A stretch of 64,000 bases of DNA from Clostridium brassicae (GCF_026738875.1 NZ_JAPQFJ010000011.1:62001-126000); one strand, 5' to 3'. Counted from the first letter of the stretch, positions 1 through 11,100 are shown. Made by a program: numbers and translations. Notes: generated from the sequence alone by a model not told the origin.

Positions 1-108
1 AATAATGTTTATGAAAATGATATAAAATATATAAATTGGCCAGTATATGTATCAGTTATATTATACATTTTTATAATAGTAAATCAATTAATTAAAATAT
101 ACAAATGA
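1..108 (+). CDS. C-terminal end of a membrane protein (partial)
   Basis: An open frame enters from the left edge and stops at the TGA ending at 108. The 35 visible residues contain one hydrophobic stretch (WPVYVSVILYIFIIVN) and then a short basic tail, as expected for the last transmembrane helix of a membrane protein. The family cannot be told from this fragment. The next gene starts 28 bases downstream with its own ribosome-binding site, so the two may be co-transcribed. Confidence 0.45.
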   Translation, partial: NNVYENDIKYINWPVYVSVILYIFIIVNQLIKIYK

Positions 109-136
109 CAAGGTTAAATTATGGGAGGAACTAGGA

Positions 137-493
137 ATGTCTAAGGCAGCTGAATTTTTTAAACAGGGTTATAATTGTGCAGAATCTATAATAAAAGCGG
201 TAAATGAGGAAAAAGGACTTAATATACCAATATCTGTAGCTTCGGCATTTGGAGGAGGTATGGCAGTAGGAAGTACCTGCGGTGCAATAACAGGGGCCAT
301 GATAGCATTAGGAGCTATTAAGGGAAGGGAATCATCAGAAGAGGTAAATGAATCTAGAGAAGTTGCTAGGAAAATAATGAATAAGATAAATGAGGACTAT
401 GGAACAACTAACTGTAAAGAACTTAAGAAGAAGGGGATATCTTGTATTGAAATTATAGATTATTCATATGAAGTTATAAAAGAATATATTTAA
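137..493 (+). CDS. C_GCAxxG_C_C family putative redox protein
   Basis: This 118-aa protein carries the signature that names the C_GCAxxG_C_C family: an N-terminal YNCAES cysteine, then STCGAITGAMIALG near residues 47-60, and two further cysteines (NCKEL and ISCIE) in the C-terminal third. Members are small proteins with conserved cysteines, often beside electron-transfer genes; their exact reaction is not established, so a redox or metal role is inference. The start has a GGGAGGA site at about 123-129. The length is normal for the family and the gene appears intact. No regulatory element is visible apart from possible co-transcription with the fragment upstream. Confidence 0.8.
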   Translation: MSKAAEFFKQGYNCAESIIKAVNEEKGLNIPISVASAFGGGMAVGSTCGAITGAMIALGAIKGRESSEEVNESREVARKIMNKINEDYGTTNCKELKKKGISCIEIIDYSYEVIKEYI

Positions 494-647
494 ATATAGT
501 TAATGACTAACAGGGTATTCTGAATTTGAAAAAAATGGTGAATAATTAAATAAATTTAAAGGGAAATAAGATGAGGATTAAGAATTAGTGTAGGGGTATA
601 AGTTATATAGGTATATGAAAATGCGTTAATGTATAGGGGGGGATTAT

Positions 648-1241
648 ATGAAAAACGACATAAATCGTATGAATAATGTAGAATTACAGTCGTTTATTAA
701 GAAGCGAGTAAAAGATATTGAAATTATGGTAGATGAGTATGCGAGCACTATAGATAATAAGGTACAAGAAGGGGATTCTTTAAAGGATATGAAGAAAAGA
801 GCCTACCATATTAGACGTATATATAATTATGCTTTATGGGTAAATGAGCAGATAAAAATAAATGATAATCCCCAAAAAAGTTCTAGAATAGTTCCTAGAA
901 GAGGGGAAATCTGGACTTGTGAGTTAGGGCAAAATGTTGGTTCAGAAGAGAATAAGGTAAGACCTGTTATAATAATTCAAAATAATACAGGTAATAAAAA
1001 AGCACCCACTACAATAGTTGCTCCAATATCTAATAGGCCAAAAAAGATAGCAGTACATATAGAACTCAGAGAAGATGACTATAAGCTAGAGAATGGAGAA
1101 AAGAATCATGTAACTGGTACTATACTCGCAGAACAGATAAAAGTAGTTTCTAAAGCTAGGTTAGGGAGACATATTGCAACTGTCAATAAAGAATTCATGA
1201 AAATTTTGGATTCAAAGCTTAAAATTTCATTAGAATTGTAA
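648..1241 (+). CDS. MazF/PemK-like protein with an N-terminal extension
   Basis: Residues from about 82 onward look like a PemK/MazF toxin fold: PRRGEIWTCELGQNVGSE, then VRPVIIIQNN, then TTIVAPIS and a late AEQIKVVSKARLG segment, in the usual order for this endoribonuclease family. About 80 extra residues precede this domain, helical and charged, whereas a typical MazF is only 110-120 aa. No MazE-like antitoxin ORF lies next to it on either side. The N-terminal extension could take that role or bind another partner; this is inference. It starts with ATG behind a run of G (GGGGGGG at 637-643). A hairpin at 1243-1273 and a candidate structured RNA follow directly. Confidence 0.75.
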   Translation: MKNDINRMNNVELQSFIKKRVKDIEIMVDEYASTIDNKVQEGDSLKDMKKRAYHIRRIYNYALWVNEQIKINDNPQKSSRIVPRRGEIWTCELGQNVGSEENKVRPVIIIQNNTGNKKAPTTIVAPISNRPKKIAVHIELREDDYKLENGEKNHVTGTILAEQIKVVSKARLGRHIATVNKEFMKILDSKLKISLEL

Positions 1242-1242
1242 T

Positions 1243-1273
1243 TTAGTAATATTATTTGAATATAATATTACTA
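1243..1273 (+). terminator. AT-rich hairpin after the MazF-like gene
   Basis: Arms TTAGTAATATTA and TAATATTACTAA are complementary around a short loop, directly after the stop codon at 1241. There is no clear T-run, so termination is plausible but weak; it might instead stabilise the mRNA 3' end. Confidence 0.4.
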
Positions 1274-1300
1274 AGAATATAAAAAACGTGTAAAAATATA

Positions 1301-1480
1301 TTGATTAAATGACATATTAATGTTAAAATTTAATCATTGAGACAGTTACATACCTAATGTAGGTTAGGAGACTATATCACATATTTATTTGCGATTGTAT
1401 ACCATACCTAGTTTAAGCTAGGAGATTATATAACATACTATATAAGCAAGAAAGATTGGCATATAAACCAGTCTTTTTTG
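1301..1480 (+). ncRNA. Candidate small RNA with two tandem hairpins
   Basis: A promoter-like pair TTGATT (1301-1306) and TAAAAT (1324-1329) with 17-bp spacing is followed by two similar units. Their stems start at 1353 and 1407, a 54-bp period. Unit 1 has stem CCTAA/TTAGG and unit 2 has CCTAG/CTAGG, a compensatory A-T to G-C change. Both stems are followed by the conserved tract AGA-TATAT-ACATA. An intrinsic terminator (AGATTGG/CCAGTCT then a T-run) ends the unit at about 1480. No ORF fills the interval. I do not recognise an Rfam family. It could be an independent sRNA or the RNA partner of the MazF-like gene. Confidence 0.5.
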
Positions 1481-1530
1481 CTGTATGTTTATTAAAAATC
1501 TAGATTTAATTATAAATTCATAAACATAAA

Positions 1531-1559
1531 TTGACAATAAAATTATGTTATAATATAAT
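1531..1559 (+). promoter_or_regulatory. Promoter of the ileS leader
   Basis: TTGACA at 1531-1536 and TATAAT at 1554-1559 are separated by 17 bp, a near-perfect vegetative promoter. Transcription from it would begin just before the T-box leader. Confidence 0.8.
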
Positions 1560-1565
1560 AATTAA

Positions 1566-1830
1566 AAAGTTAATTATTGTTCTATTATGTCAATTACTAA
1601 AAAGCAACGAACAGGAGAAGTAATTTAGCTGTATGCTTAAAGAGAGTGGGGATGGTGAGAGCCCATAGCTAAGGTTTTATGAAAATCACCTGGGAGCTGA
1701 AGACTGAAAGGTGTTTACTAAGTAAGTCTATCCGTTATTTCGCGTTAAGAAATAGAGTATGTTGGTACTTGAAGCTTATCATAGGTGGTTTATGCAGCTG
1801 CGTCCTTATGGGCGTAGCTTTTTTTATATA
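1566..1830 (+). promoter_or_regulatory. T-box leader with isoleucine specifier (ATC) upstream of ileS
   Basis: The leader shows the T-box landmarks in order: the AGAGAG...GGTGAGAGCCC stem I region (about 1641-1665), then GAAAATCACC and GGGAGCTGAAGACTGAA. The specifier is read as ATC at 1685-1687, an isoleucine codon. The T-box bulge is AGGTGGTTT near 1781-1790, with TGGT matching an ACCA tRNA end. A G-C-rich terminator hairpin (GCTGCGTCC/GGGCGTAGC) and T-run end near 1825. Uncharged tRNA-Ile should therefore promote read-through into ileS. Specifier identity matches the downstream gene, which supports the assignment. Confidence 0.88.
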
Positions 1831-2063
1831 AATAACAAATGTTATTTAAAGTAAATATTAAATACAATAAATGATAAAAGATAAGAATTTATGTCAATAA
1901 TAAAAAAATAAAGGATGAGAATCAGTTAAGGGTGTTAGATTGCAGTAAAATATTTTGGTAATAATTAATATTTAATATGTTAACTTTGGAAATAGTAAAA
2001 ATGAAAAACTGTAAAATATAGCCTAGGAACTGAAAAATAGTCTACTGAAAGGGGATAACAATA

Positions 2064-5000
2064 ATGTATAAAAAGGTAGAAGCTTCTACAAATTTTGTAG
2101 AAATGGAAAAAAATATTGCTGGCCTTTGGAATGAAAAAAATGTTATTGAAAAGAGCTTTAATTTAAATGAAGATGGAGAATATTTCACTTTCTATGATGG
2201 ACCTCCGACAGCTAATGGTAAACCACATGTAGGTCATGTGCTTACTAGAGTTATGAAGGATTTAATTCCAAGATACAAAGTTATGAAAGGATATAAGGTT
2301 TTAAGAAAAGCTGGTTGGGATACACATGGACTTCCAGTAGAGCTTGAAATAGAAAAAAAGCTTGGAATTTCAGGTAAGCCACAAATAGAAGAATATGGAG
2401 TAGAAAAATTTGTTAAGGAATGTAAAGAAAGTGTATTTAAATATACAAGTCTTTGGAAAAAAATGTCGGAACAATTAGGCTTCTGGGTTGATATGGATGA
2501 TCCGTATATAACTTATGACAATAACTATATTGAATCTGTATGGTGGGCATTAAAACAAATGTGGACTAAAGAACTTTTATATAAAGGACATAGAGTAACA
2601 CCATATTGCCCAAGATGTGGAACAGCTTTATCTTCTCATGAAGTTGCTCAAGGATACAAAGATGTAAAAGAAGCTACAGCTTTTGTTAAGTTTAAAATAA
2701 AAGGTGAAGAAAATAAATATATACTTGCTTGGACAACAACTCCATGGACTCTTCCAAGTAACGTAGCTCTTGCTGTAAATGAAAATTACGATTATGTAGA
2801 GATAATAAATAATGAAGAACACTTAATTCTTGCCAAAGAACTTGTTCAAAAAGTAATAAGTGGAGAATATGAAGTAGTAAAAGAATTTAAAGGAAAAGAA
2901 TTAGTAGGAACAAAATATGAGCAATTAATGCCATTCTATACTCCAGAAGGAAAAGCTTTTGAAGTGATACATGGTGATTTTGTAACCCTTACAGATGGTA
3001 CGGGAATTGTACATATGGCACCAGCCTATGGAGAAGACGATAGTCTTGTATGTAAGAAAAATGGTATGGCGTTTATCAATCTTGTTGATACAGAAGGTAA
3101 ATTTGTAGATGAAGTTGAGCCATGGAAGGGCATGTTTGTTAAAAAAGCAGATCCTAAAATACTTGATTATATGCAAGAAAAAGGAATTCTTTACAAATCA
3201 GAAAAATTTACTCACTCATATCCACATTGTTGGAGATGTAGTACACCACTTCTTTATTATCCAAAAGATAGTTGGTTTGTAAGAATGACATCTCTTAGAG
3301 ATAAACTTGTAGAGAACAACAATAAGATAAATTGGTATCCTGATAACATAAGAACCGGTAGATTTGGTAAATTTGTAGAGAATGTTATTGATTGGGGTAT
3401 TTCAAGAGATAGATACTGGGGAACTCCACTTCCAATTTGGGAATGTGACTGTGGTCATAGAGAATGTATAGGAAGTATTGAAGAACTTAAACAAAAAGGA
3501 ATAAACGTTCCAGAAAATATAGAACTTCATAAACCATATATAGATGCAGTTAAATTAAATTGTCCACACTGTGGAAAAGAAATGACTAGAACTAATGAAG
3601 TTATAGATTGTTGGTTTGATTCAGGTTCAATGCCTTTTGCACAACATCATTATCCGTTTGAAAATAAAGAAGTATTTGAAAAGACATTCCCAGCACAATT
3701 TATATCAGAAGCAGTAGACCAAACTAGAGGATGGTTCTATACATTACTTGCAATATCAACTGCTTTATTTGATACAAATTCTTATGAAAACTGTATAGTT
3801 TTAGGTCACGTTCTTGATAAAAAAGGACTTAAAATGTCTAAATCAAAGGGAAATGTAGTAGATCCATTTGATGTACTTGAAAATGAGGGGGCTGATGCTA
3901 CTAGATGGCATTTTTACACTGCTAGTGCACCATGGCTTCCAACAAGATTCTCTGAAGATGATGTAAAAGAAACTCAGAGAAAGTTCTTAAGCACACTATG
4001 GAATGTTTACTCATTCTATGTTTTATATGCTGAATTAGATCAATTTAATCCTTTTGAACATAAAGATTTTGTATCAGACAATGTTATGGATAAGTGGATA
4101 ATGTCAAAACTTAATACATTAATTAAAGATGTTGAAGAGTATTTAGATAAATACATGATTACTCAAGCAGCGCTTGAATTACAAGATTTTGTTGATGAGC
4201 TTTCAAATTGGTATGTAAGACGTAATAGATCAAGATTCTGGACTACAGAACTTACAGAAGATAAGATAGGGGCTTATACAACCCTTTATAATGTTCTTGC
4301 AACAGTTGCTAAAGTTGCTGCACCATTTGTTCCATTTATGGCAGAAGAAATATATCAAAACTTAGTTGTGGGATTAGATAAAGAGGCTAAAGAAAGTATA
4401 CATTTATGTGAGTGGCCAAAATATAATACTAATGCTATAGATTCTGAACTTGAAGAAAAAATGGACTTAGCATATAAAATAGTTAAGCTTGGACGTAGTG
4501 CTAGAAATGCTTCAAATATAAAGAACAGACAGCCACTTGCAGAAATGCTTATTAGCACAAAATCTCTTCCAGAGTACTATGGAGATATTATAAAGGAAGA
4601 ACTTAATATAAAAACGGTAGATTTTGGTGCGGATCTTTCAAAATATGTTGATTTCGAGATAAAACCTAATTTGCCTGTACTTGGAAGAGCTTACGGAAGA
4701 TTTATACCAGGAATAAGAAAAGCCATAGGTGAATTAAATCAAATGGAATTAGCTCAAACAATAAGTAATGGTAAGTCTGTATTTATAAATGTAGAAGGTT
4801 GTGAAGATCAAATAGAACTTACTTCAGAGAACTTACTCGTAACAATGCAGGGACTTGAAGGATTTGCATTTGCAGGAGAAGGAGAAGTTGGAGTAGTTTT
4901 AGATACGAATATAACAGAAGAACTTAAAGAAGAAGGATATGTTCGTGAAATATTAAGTAAAGTTCAAAACTTAAGAAAAGAAAGTGGTTTTGAAGTTGCA

Positions 5001-5180
5001 GATAAAATAAAACTTTATGTTGCTGGAAATGAGGTTTTAGAAGAAGTTATAAGAAAATTTGAAAGTCACATAATGAATGAAACATTATCTGTTGAAGTAG
5101 CTTACGATTTAGAAAAAGATTATAATGATTACAAAATAAATGGAGAACAGTTACAAATAGCTGTTGAAAAACAAAACTAG
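2064..5180 (+). CDS. ileS: Isoleucyl-tRNA synthetase
   Basis: Class Ia aminoacyl-tRNA synthetase that charges tRNA-Ile in the cytosol. The 1038-aa protein has the HIGH-type signature in [16 protein letters not shown] (about residues 48-63), an editing (CP1) domain with [11 protein letters not shown], the KMSKS loop in [14 protein letters not shown] (about 591-604) and an anticodon-binding C-terminal half. The length and the GKPHVGH form fit the eukaryote-like (type 2) IleRS that several clostridia carry, a class known for lower mupirocin sensitivity; this subtype call is from memory of the family. It stands alone behind a T-box leader with a strong GGGGAT ribosome-binding site and ends in its own terminator. 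Confidence 0.97.
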   Translation: MYKKVEASTNFVEMEKNIAGLWNEKNVIEKSFNLNEDGEYFTFYDGPPTANGKPHVGHVLTRVMKDLIPRYKVMKGYKVLRKAGWDTHGLPVELEIEKKLGISGKPQIEEYGVEKFVKECKESVFKYTSLWKKMSEQLGFWVDMDDPYITYDNNYIESVWWALKQMWTKELLYKGHRVTPYCPRCGTALSSHEVAQGYKDVKEATAFVKFKIKGEENKYILAWTTTPWTLPSNVALAVNENYDYVEIINNEEHLILAKELVQKVISGEYEVVKEFKGKELVGTKYEQLMPFYTPEGKAFEVIHGDFVTLTDGTGIVHMAPAYGEDDSLVCKKNGMAFINLVDTEGKFVDEVEPWKGMFVKKADPKILDYMQEKGILYKSEKFTHSYPHCWRCSTPLLYYPKDSWFVRMTSLRDKLVENNNKINWYPDNIRTGRFGKFVENVIDWGISRDRYWGTPLPIWECDCGHRECIGSIEELKQKGINVPENIELHKPYIDAVKLNCPHCGKEMTRTNEVIDCWFDSGSMPFAQHHYPFENKEVFEKTFPAQFISEAVDQTRGWFYTLLAISTALFDTNSYENCIVLGHVLDKKGLKMSKSKGNVVDPFDVLENEGADATRWHFYTASAPWLPTRFSEDDVKETQRKFLSTLWNVYSFYVLYAELDQFNPFEHKDFVSDNVMDKWIMSKLNTLIKDVEEYLDKYMITQAALELQDFVDELSNWYVRRNRSRFWTTELTEDKIGAYTTLYNVLATVAKVAAPFVPFMAEEIYQNLVVGLDKEAKESIHLCEWPKYNTNAIDSELEEKMDLAYKIVKLGRSARNASNIKNRQPLAEMLISTKSLPEYYGDIIKEELNIKTVDFGADLSKYVDFEIKPNLPVLGRAYGRFIPGIRKAIGELNQMELAQTISNGKSVFINVEGCEDQIELTSENLLVTMQGLEGFAFAGEGEVGVVLDTNITEELKEEGYVREILSKVQNLRKESGFEVADKIKLYVAGNEVLEEVIRKFESHIMNETLSVEVAYDLEKDYNDYKINGEQLQIAVEKQN

Positions 5181-5196
5181 AAATATATAATAATAT

Positions 5197-5233
5197 GCTC
5201 TTTTAGGATATGATTTTCCTAGAAGAGCTTTTT
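5197..5233 (+). terminator. Intrinsic terminator of ileS
   Basis: Arms GCTCTTTTAGGA and TCCTAGAAGAGC pair with one mismatch and are followed by TTTTT, 16 bases after the ileS stop codon. Confidence 0.9.
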
Positions 5234-5654
5234 CTATGTTTATAAAAGATATTAGGTTGTTTTATAATTAATTTTAGCAATATAAGTTGTTACGAAAATC
5301 AAGGCTGTAATGAATAAATGAAAATTATGTTATTCATTTATAATATTATAAAATATACTTTAAAAATCGTTGAAAACGTATAACATATATAAGAAATAGT
5401 GCTATGGAAAATATTATAAATAATAAAAATCATATAAAGATAATGTAAAATGAATAAATTGATAATATTTTATTCAAAAAAGATTGAAAAGGGTTCAAAA
5501 ATATAGTAAAATAATATAGATTTAAATACTATATTAAATGTGCAAACATACAAGCGAAAAGCATTAATAATATGGCATATTACATATATGGTAACTTTTA
5601 TAATAGTTATATATAACCATTAATTTGTTAAAACTTATAAAGGTGGGAGTAGTT
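5234..5654 (+). promoter_or_regulatory. Long spacer with the antiporter promoter
   Basis: The stretch holds no convincing gene. A promoter TTGAAA (5484-5489) and TAAAAT (5507-5512) with 17-bp spacing lies 140 bases before the antiporter start, giving it a long AT-rich 5' untranslated region. I see no recognisable riboswitch in it. Confidence 0.6.
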
Positions 5655-6857
5655 ATGCACGCAGAGATTAAATTTCTTATGGATCTTGCAATAATTTTAT
5701 TAAGTACTAAAGTATTTGGAACAATATCTAAAAAATTTGGTATGCCAGAGGTTGTAGGTGCATTAATTGCTGGTATAGTAATAGGGCCAGCTGTACTTGG
5801 AATTGAACACGAAACGGAATTTATAACTGAGATAGCTAAATTAGGTGTAATTGTTCTTATGTTCATGGCTGGAACAGAAACAGATTTAAAAGAACTTAAG
5901 AAATGTGGAAAGGCGTCTTTTATTATAGCTGTATTAGGAGTATTAATACCACTAATAGGAGGCTTTGTTGTAGCTGGAGTTTTTGATGGAGAAAATATCT
6001 TTCATATAGAGAAAATACAATTGCTTCAAGATATTTTTGTAGGTGTAATATTGACAGCTACTTCTGTAAGCATTACAGTTCAGACACTTCAAGAAATGGG
6101 AAAGTTCAGGACAGCATCAGGGACAGCCATACTAGGTGCAGCTATAATAGATGATATATTAGGAATTATAATTTTAGCTATTATAACAGGTATATCTAAT
6201 CCTTCCGTAAAAATAGGAATAGTTATTTTAAAGATATTAGGTTTCTTTATAACTGCGTTAATTTTAGGATATATTACGCATAAAATTTTAATGTTTTTAA
6301 TAAATAAGTATAGCGTAAATAGTGCTACAGGAATTATATGTTTTTCATTTTGCCTAATAATGGCCTATATATCTGAAAATTATTTTGGAGTAGCAGATAT
6401 AACTGGTGCATATTTTGCTGGAATAGTAGTGGGATGTACTCCAGCTTTAAAATATGTTGAACAAAAAATGCAACCTTTATCTATTATGTTATTGTCACCA
6501 GTATTTTTCGCAAGCATTGGTATAAAAACAACAATTAGTGCAATTAATAGTAGTCTTATGATTTTCACAATATTATTATTAATTGTAGCTGTACTCACAA
6601 AATTTGTAGGTTGTGGCTTAGGAGCTAGAATGTGTGGTTATTCAAGAGAGGAGTCGTTACAAATTGGTACAGGAATGATTTCTAGGGGGGAAGTAGCACT
6701 TATAGTTGCAAATGTAGGAGTACCTTTAGGACTTATGCCAAGTAAATTATTTACACCGATTATAATTGTTGTTATAGTTACAACTATATTAACACCTATA
6801 TTATTAAAACTTGTGTATGCTAATATTAATAATGAAGCGGATTTAGAAATACTATAA
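5655..6857 (+). CDS. CPA2-family monovalent cation/proton antiporter
   Basis: This 400-aa integral membrane protein has the repeated hydrophobic segments of a KefB/NapA-type transporter. The family signature GMPEVVGALIAGIVIGP occurs early, AAIIDDILGIIIL (the paired acidic residues of the ion site) sits near residue 165, and a late MISRGEVALIVANVG motif is also typical. It lacks the C-terminal RCK/TrkA-N domain of full KefB proteins. The start at 5655 is chosen because AGGTGGGAG sits 8 bases upstream; an in-frame start 10 codons earlier has no such site. It probably exchanges Na+ or K+ for H+; which ion cannot be told. It is monocistronic, between ileS and the ccpA-like gene. Confidence 0.85.
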   Translation: MHAEIKFLMDLAIILLSTKVFGTISKKFGMPEVVGALIAGIVIGPAVLGIEHETEFITEIAKLGVIVLMFMAGTETDLKELKKCGKASFIIAVLGVLIPLIGGFVVAGVFDGENIFHIEKIQLLQDIFVGVILTATSVSITVQTLQEMGKFRTASGTAILGAAIIDDILGIIILAIITGISNPSVKIGIVILKILGFFITALILGYITHKILMFLINKYSVNSATGIICFSFCLIMAYISENYFGVADITGAYFAGIVVGCTPALKYVEQKMQPLSIMLLSPVFFASIGIKTTISAINSSLMIFTILLLIVAVLTKFVGCGLGARMCGYSREESLQIGTGMISRGEVALIVANVGVPLGLMPSKLFTPIIIVVIVTTILTPILLKLVYANINNEADLEIL

Positions 6858-6894
6858 ATTGTATTAGAAACTATATAATATATAAATTAAATAT

Positions 6895-6950
6895 AAATAC
6901 TATGAATTGAAGATGACATAGTGAGTAGGTCATTTTCGTTCATAGTATTT
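6895..6950 (+). terminator. Long hairpin after the antiporter
   Basis: AAATACTATGAA and TTCATAGTATTT form a 12-bp outer stem with an inner GATGAC/GTCAT stem. The T-run is interrupted, so termination strength is uncertain. Confidence 0.6.
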
Positions 6951-7043
6951 ATAAGTTTTATACATAATAATATCTATTATATTGCAATTAAATGATTTTA
7001 TAGATATAATAAGTAAAAGAAAAATTAACGGGAGTTGATAGAT

Positions 7044-8048
7044 ATGGCAGCATCAATAAAAGATGTGGCTAGAGAAGCGAGTGTGTCTATTGCTACAGTA
7101 TCTAGAGTTTTGAATAATGTAGATGTTGTAAATGAAGATACAAAGAAAAGAGTATTGGAAGCGATTAAAAAGTTAGATTATAGACCTAATATAGTAGCAA
7201 GAAGCTTAAAAACACAAAAAACAAAGACAATAGGTATAATAATACCAGATATTTCAAACCAAATTTATCCTGAGATAGTTAGAGGGGCTGAGGATGTAGC
7301 GAATATCTATGATTATAATATAATCCTTTGTAATACAGATTTAGACCCAGAAAAGGAAATGGAATACTTGAGAGTTCTTAGTGAAAAAATGGTAGATGGA
7401 GCAATTTACATAAGTAATTCACTAGAAGATAATATAGTTAAAACTATTAAGACAACTAACATGCCAATAGTTTTAATTGAAACTCATGGAAGAGAAAGTG
7501 AATTTCCAAGTGTAATTATAGATAATGAAAAAGCAGCAGAAGATGCTGTTAATTACTTAATTAAAAAAGGAAATAGAAGAATAGCATATATAGGAGCTGA
7601 CAAAGACGCTGTAAATGCTAGTGCTATTAGATATAAAGGATATGTAGATTCTATTAATAAAAATGGTTTGAATTATGATGAGAATTTAGTATATTTCTGT
7701 AAATACTCTCTTAAGGCAGATGATGGATATGATGCAATGAAAGCAATCCTTCAAAAAACACAAGACATAGATGCTGTTTTTTGTGTTAGTGATGATATAG
7801 CTATAGGTGCAACAAATGCTTTAAGAGAAAGTGGAATTAACGTTCCTAAAGATGTAGATATGATGGGATTTAATGATACTTATTTAGCTTCTGCTTTTTA
7901 TCCTAAATTGACTACTATTGCGCAACCTTTATATGATATGGGGTCTGTAGCCACAAGAATGCTTATAAAGAAAATAAATAAAGAACCTCTTGATAAAGAG
8001 CTATTTATTCTCCCATATGAACTGGTAGAGAGAGATTCATGTAAGTAG
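7044..8048 (+). CDS. ccpA: CcpA-like LacI-family transcriptional regulator
   Basis: The first 60 residues are a LacI helix-turn-helix plus hinge: SIKDVAREASVSIATVSRVLN, then LDYRPNIVARSLKT. The rest is a periplasmic-binding-like effector domain (IGIIIPDISNQIYPEIVRG, AVFCVSDDIAIGATNALRE, TTIAQPLYDMGSVATRMLI). At 334 aa it has the length of CcpA, the carbon catabolite regulator that binds cre sites with HPr-Ser-P. The ileS neighbourhood matches what I recall for clostridial ccpA. ATG 7044 is preferred over the in-frame TTG at 7035, which lies inside the GGGAG site. Another LacI-type regulator remains possible. Confidence 0.8.
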   Translation: MAASIKDVAREASVSIATVSRVLNNVDVVNEDTKKRVLEAIKKLDYRPNIVARSLKTQKTKTIGIIIPDISNQIYPEIVRGAEDVANIYDYNIILCNTDLDPEKEMEYLRVLSEKMVDGAIYISNSLEDNIVKTIKTTNMPIVLIETHGRESEFPSVIIDNEKAAEDAVNYLIKKGNRRIAYIGADKDAVNASAIRYKGYVDSINKNGLNYDENLVYFCKYSLKADDGYDAMKAILQKTQDIDAVFCVSDDIAIGATNALRESGINVPKDVDMMGFNDTYLASAFYPKLTTIAQPLYDMGSVATRMLIKKINKEPLDKELFILPYELVERDSCK

Positions 8049-8053
8049 ATGAA

Positions 8054-8085
8054 AAATACATGTCGAAAAGACATGTATTTTTTTT
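8054..8085 (+). terminator. Intrinsic terminator of the ccpA-like gene
   Basis: Arms AATACATGTC and GACATGTATT close on a short loop and run into eight or more T residues. Confidence 0.92.
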
Positions 8086-8196
8086 ATATAAATACATGGA
8101 ATAATATGGTATAATCTATAACAAACAAGGTAAAAAATGTAAATTAATATCATTAATTAAATTATCTCCAGGTTAGAAGCGGTAGGAGGTGCTGTT

Positions 8197-11100
8197 GTGG
8201 ATTATAAAGAAAAATTTAAGAATGTAGTCTATTACTTGCTAAATGTAAGAAAAATGAAATTTGGAAAAAATAATAAAAGTACAGGAAGAGAAAATGAGGA
8301 GATTCAGTGTAAGAAGTGGGAGCAAGAGCTAAATAATATTATTAATGAAGTAGATGAGAATGGAGTTATACCTAATTCTATTAGAGCTTTAGTTGAAGAT
8401 AATACGGATTATGAAAATAAGGATTTTAATGAGTGGCAAGAAAGTATTGAGGAAATATTATTCCCTCTTCCTTATAGTCAAGCCCAAAAAGAAGTAGTTA
8501 AAAAAATAGGAAAAAGTTTTGGAGTTGTAATAGAGGGGGGGCCGGGTACAGGTAAAAGTCAAACAATAGTTAATTTAATTTGTCATTTCTTAGCTCATAA
8601 TAAAAGAGTTTTAGTTACTAGCCAAAGTGATAAGTCGCTGAAGATGTTATTTAAAAAGATTCCTGAAGATATAAAACCATTATGTATGAGTATAATTGAC
8701 AATAATTCAGAAGAGATGAAAGAAGTAGAATATTCTATAAGAAAAATAACTGAAAATATATCTTTAGATGGTAATAAGCTGTACAAGGAAACTAAATATT
8801 TACAGAATGAACTAAATAAATGTAGTGATAGGCAGAAGCAGTTGTATGATAACTTACAAAGGGCCGAAAAGATAGAAAATGGAACTGTAAAGTATGGTGG
8901 CAAGTATTATAAGCTATTAAATATAGCTAAGTGGCTTAAGGAAAATGAAAAACAATATTCTTGGATTGAAGATGAAATAAAGCCTAGACAAAAATGTCCT
9001 ATGACAGATGCTAAATTTTCAAAGCTAGTATACTTACTTAGCAATTCACAAAAAGAAGAAATAATTCAGTTTTCAAGAATGGAGAGCTTTTTATATAATA
9101 TACCATCAACTTTAGAAGTTGTTTCTAATATGGAGAAATTTATATATTTAAAATCTAATTACAATAAGTATATAACTATATTAAAAGATTGGTGCGTATC
9201 ATATAATGTGGATTATAATTATGGTAGAGTAATACATATTTTAGAAAGTACAGAAAAATTTTTGAATGATATTGAGGGGACTTGGTTAGAGAATATCCTT
9301 CAATCTTCTCATCAAAGTGAGACTGTAAGAGTAGTTTTAGATCATATGATTTTAAGGTGTAATTTTTATATTAAAAAAATTTGCAGCATTATAAAAGAAA
9401 TTAATTGCCACTATGTAGAAATACCAAACGCCATAGATGTTATGTATTTATCACAAAAATTACAAGTTATATGTAAACAATATGAGCAAAAAGGTAAAGT
9501 AAATAGATTATTTAGGGTATTACATCCTGAATGTGAAGATATTCTTCAAAAATGCAAAGTTGATGGAAAGTTGATTCAAAGTAAAGAACAAGCTCAAATA
9601 GCAATAAAATATGTTGAACAAAAATATGTTGAGGAATGTTTAAAGAAGCTCTGGAATAGCTCTGTAAATGTTTATAAAGGAGAAGAAATAGATGAGATTG
9701 ATTTGACTGTGCTATCTCAATTAGAAGATACAATAAATAAATTAGATACATTAATTAATTGGGATAATATAGTTAAAAACAAAGTTGCTATTGCTATGAG
9801 AAATATTGCTTTTTTAAATGATATGGATTGGTATAAGAAAGAAACATATATACATTTAAAACAAGGTATGCTAAGTATTAAGTGTCTTAATGAATATGAA
9901 AACATAAAAACATATCTTATAAATTTAAAATCAACTATATCCCAAATAGGTGGGTTTAAAGAAATCGTACAAGCTATAGATAGTTGTGATGTTAAACTTT
10001 TAAAAAGTGCTTATGAAAAGTTAGATAGATTAAAAGAAAAAGCACCTAAGCTTAAAGAGATAAACATTTTAATTGAACAAATAGGAGAATGTCCTAAACT
10101 TATAGATAAGATGCTAAGAGATGAAGATAAATTAAATATGTTAGTAAAATATAAGAATTTCAGTATAGCTTGGAAATGGAAGCAGTTTGATTATATGTTA
10201 GATAAGGCACATCAATTTGAAATTAATGATATAGAAGATAAGATAGAGGTTGAGAAAAATAATGAAAGTAAACTTATAGAAGAAATAGTAGTTAAAAAAG
10301 CTTGGAATAACGAATTACATAATATAGGTGAAATGGAAAAGAGGAGCTTATATGCTTGCTTAGATGCCTTTAAGAAAGTAGGAAAAGGAAAAGGAATTCA
10401 TTCTGATATGTACAAAAAATTAGCATCTAGGGAATTAGAAGTTTGTAAAAGTGTAATTCCTGTATGGATAATGCCTTTAGAAAATGTTATAGAAAATTTA
10501 CCTGTTTATGGAAATGAATTTGACGTGGTAATAATCGATGAAGGGAGTCAATGTGATATTTTCGCTATTTCAGCATTATTTAGGGCTAAAAAAGCTATTA
10601 TTATAGGGGACGATAATCAAATAACTCCTGAGGCTATAGGAACTAATACTTGTAAAACGCAAACACTTATAGATAAATATTTAAAGGATATCCCTCATTC
10701 TGAATGGTTTGACATGAAGACAAGTTTATATAGCACTGCACTTAGAATATTCCCAGATAGAATTATGTTAAAAGAACATTTTAGATGTGTACCAGAAGTA
10801 ATAGGATTTAGCAATGAGCTTTGCTATTCAAATGAAATAATTCCTTTAAGACAATCTAATAGTGTTGAAAGACTTGGTTTACCGGTAAAGGCTATAAGAG
10901 TACATGGAGAAAGAGATGTAACAAAGCCCATTAATTATAACGAAGCTGAAGCAATAGTAAGCAAGATATCAGAGTATTGTAGAAATCCAAAGTATAAAGG
11001 TATGACTATGGGAGTTATTTCTCTTTTAGGGGATGCACAATCAGAATTAATAGAAAGTATTTTAAAAAATAAAATAGGGAATAAGGAAATTAGTGAAAGA

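Noticed and set aside
1353-1430. Two similar units considered as a CRISPR array
   Set aside because: Only two diverged copies, each with an internal hairpin and covarying stem, with no cas genes; a structured RNA fits better.
648-1480. Classical ToxIN type III toxin-antitoxin system
   Set aside because: The protein is MazF/PemK-like rather than a recognisable ToxN, the RNA lies downstream instead of upstream and has two 54-bp units unlike known ToxI arrays. Kept only as a speculative link.
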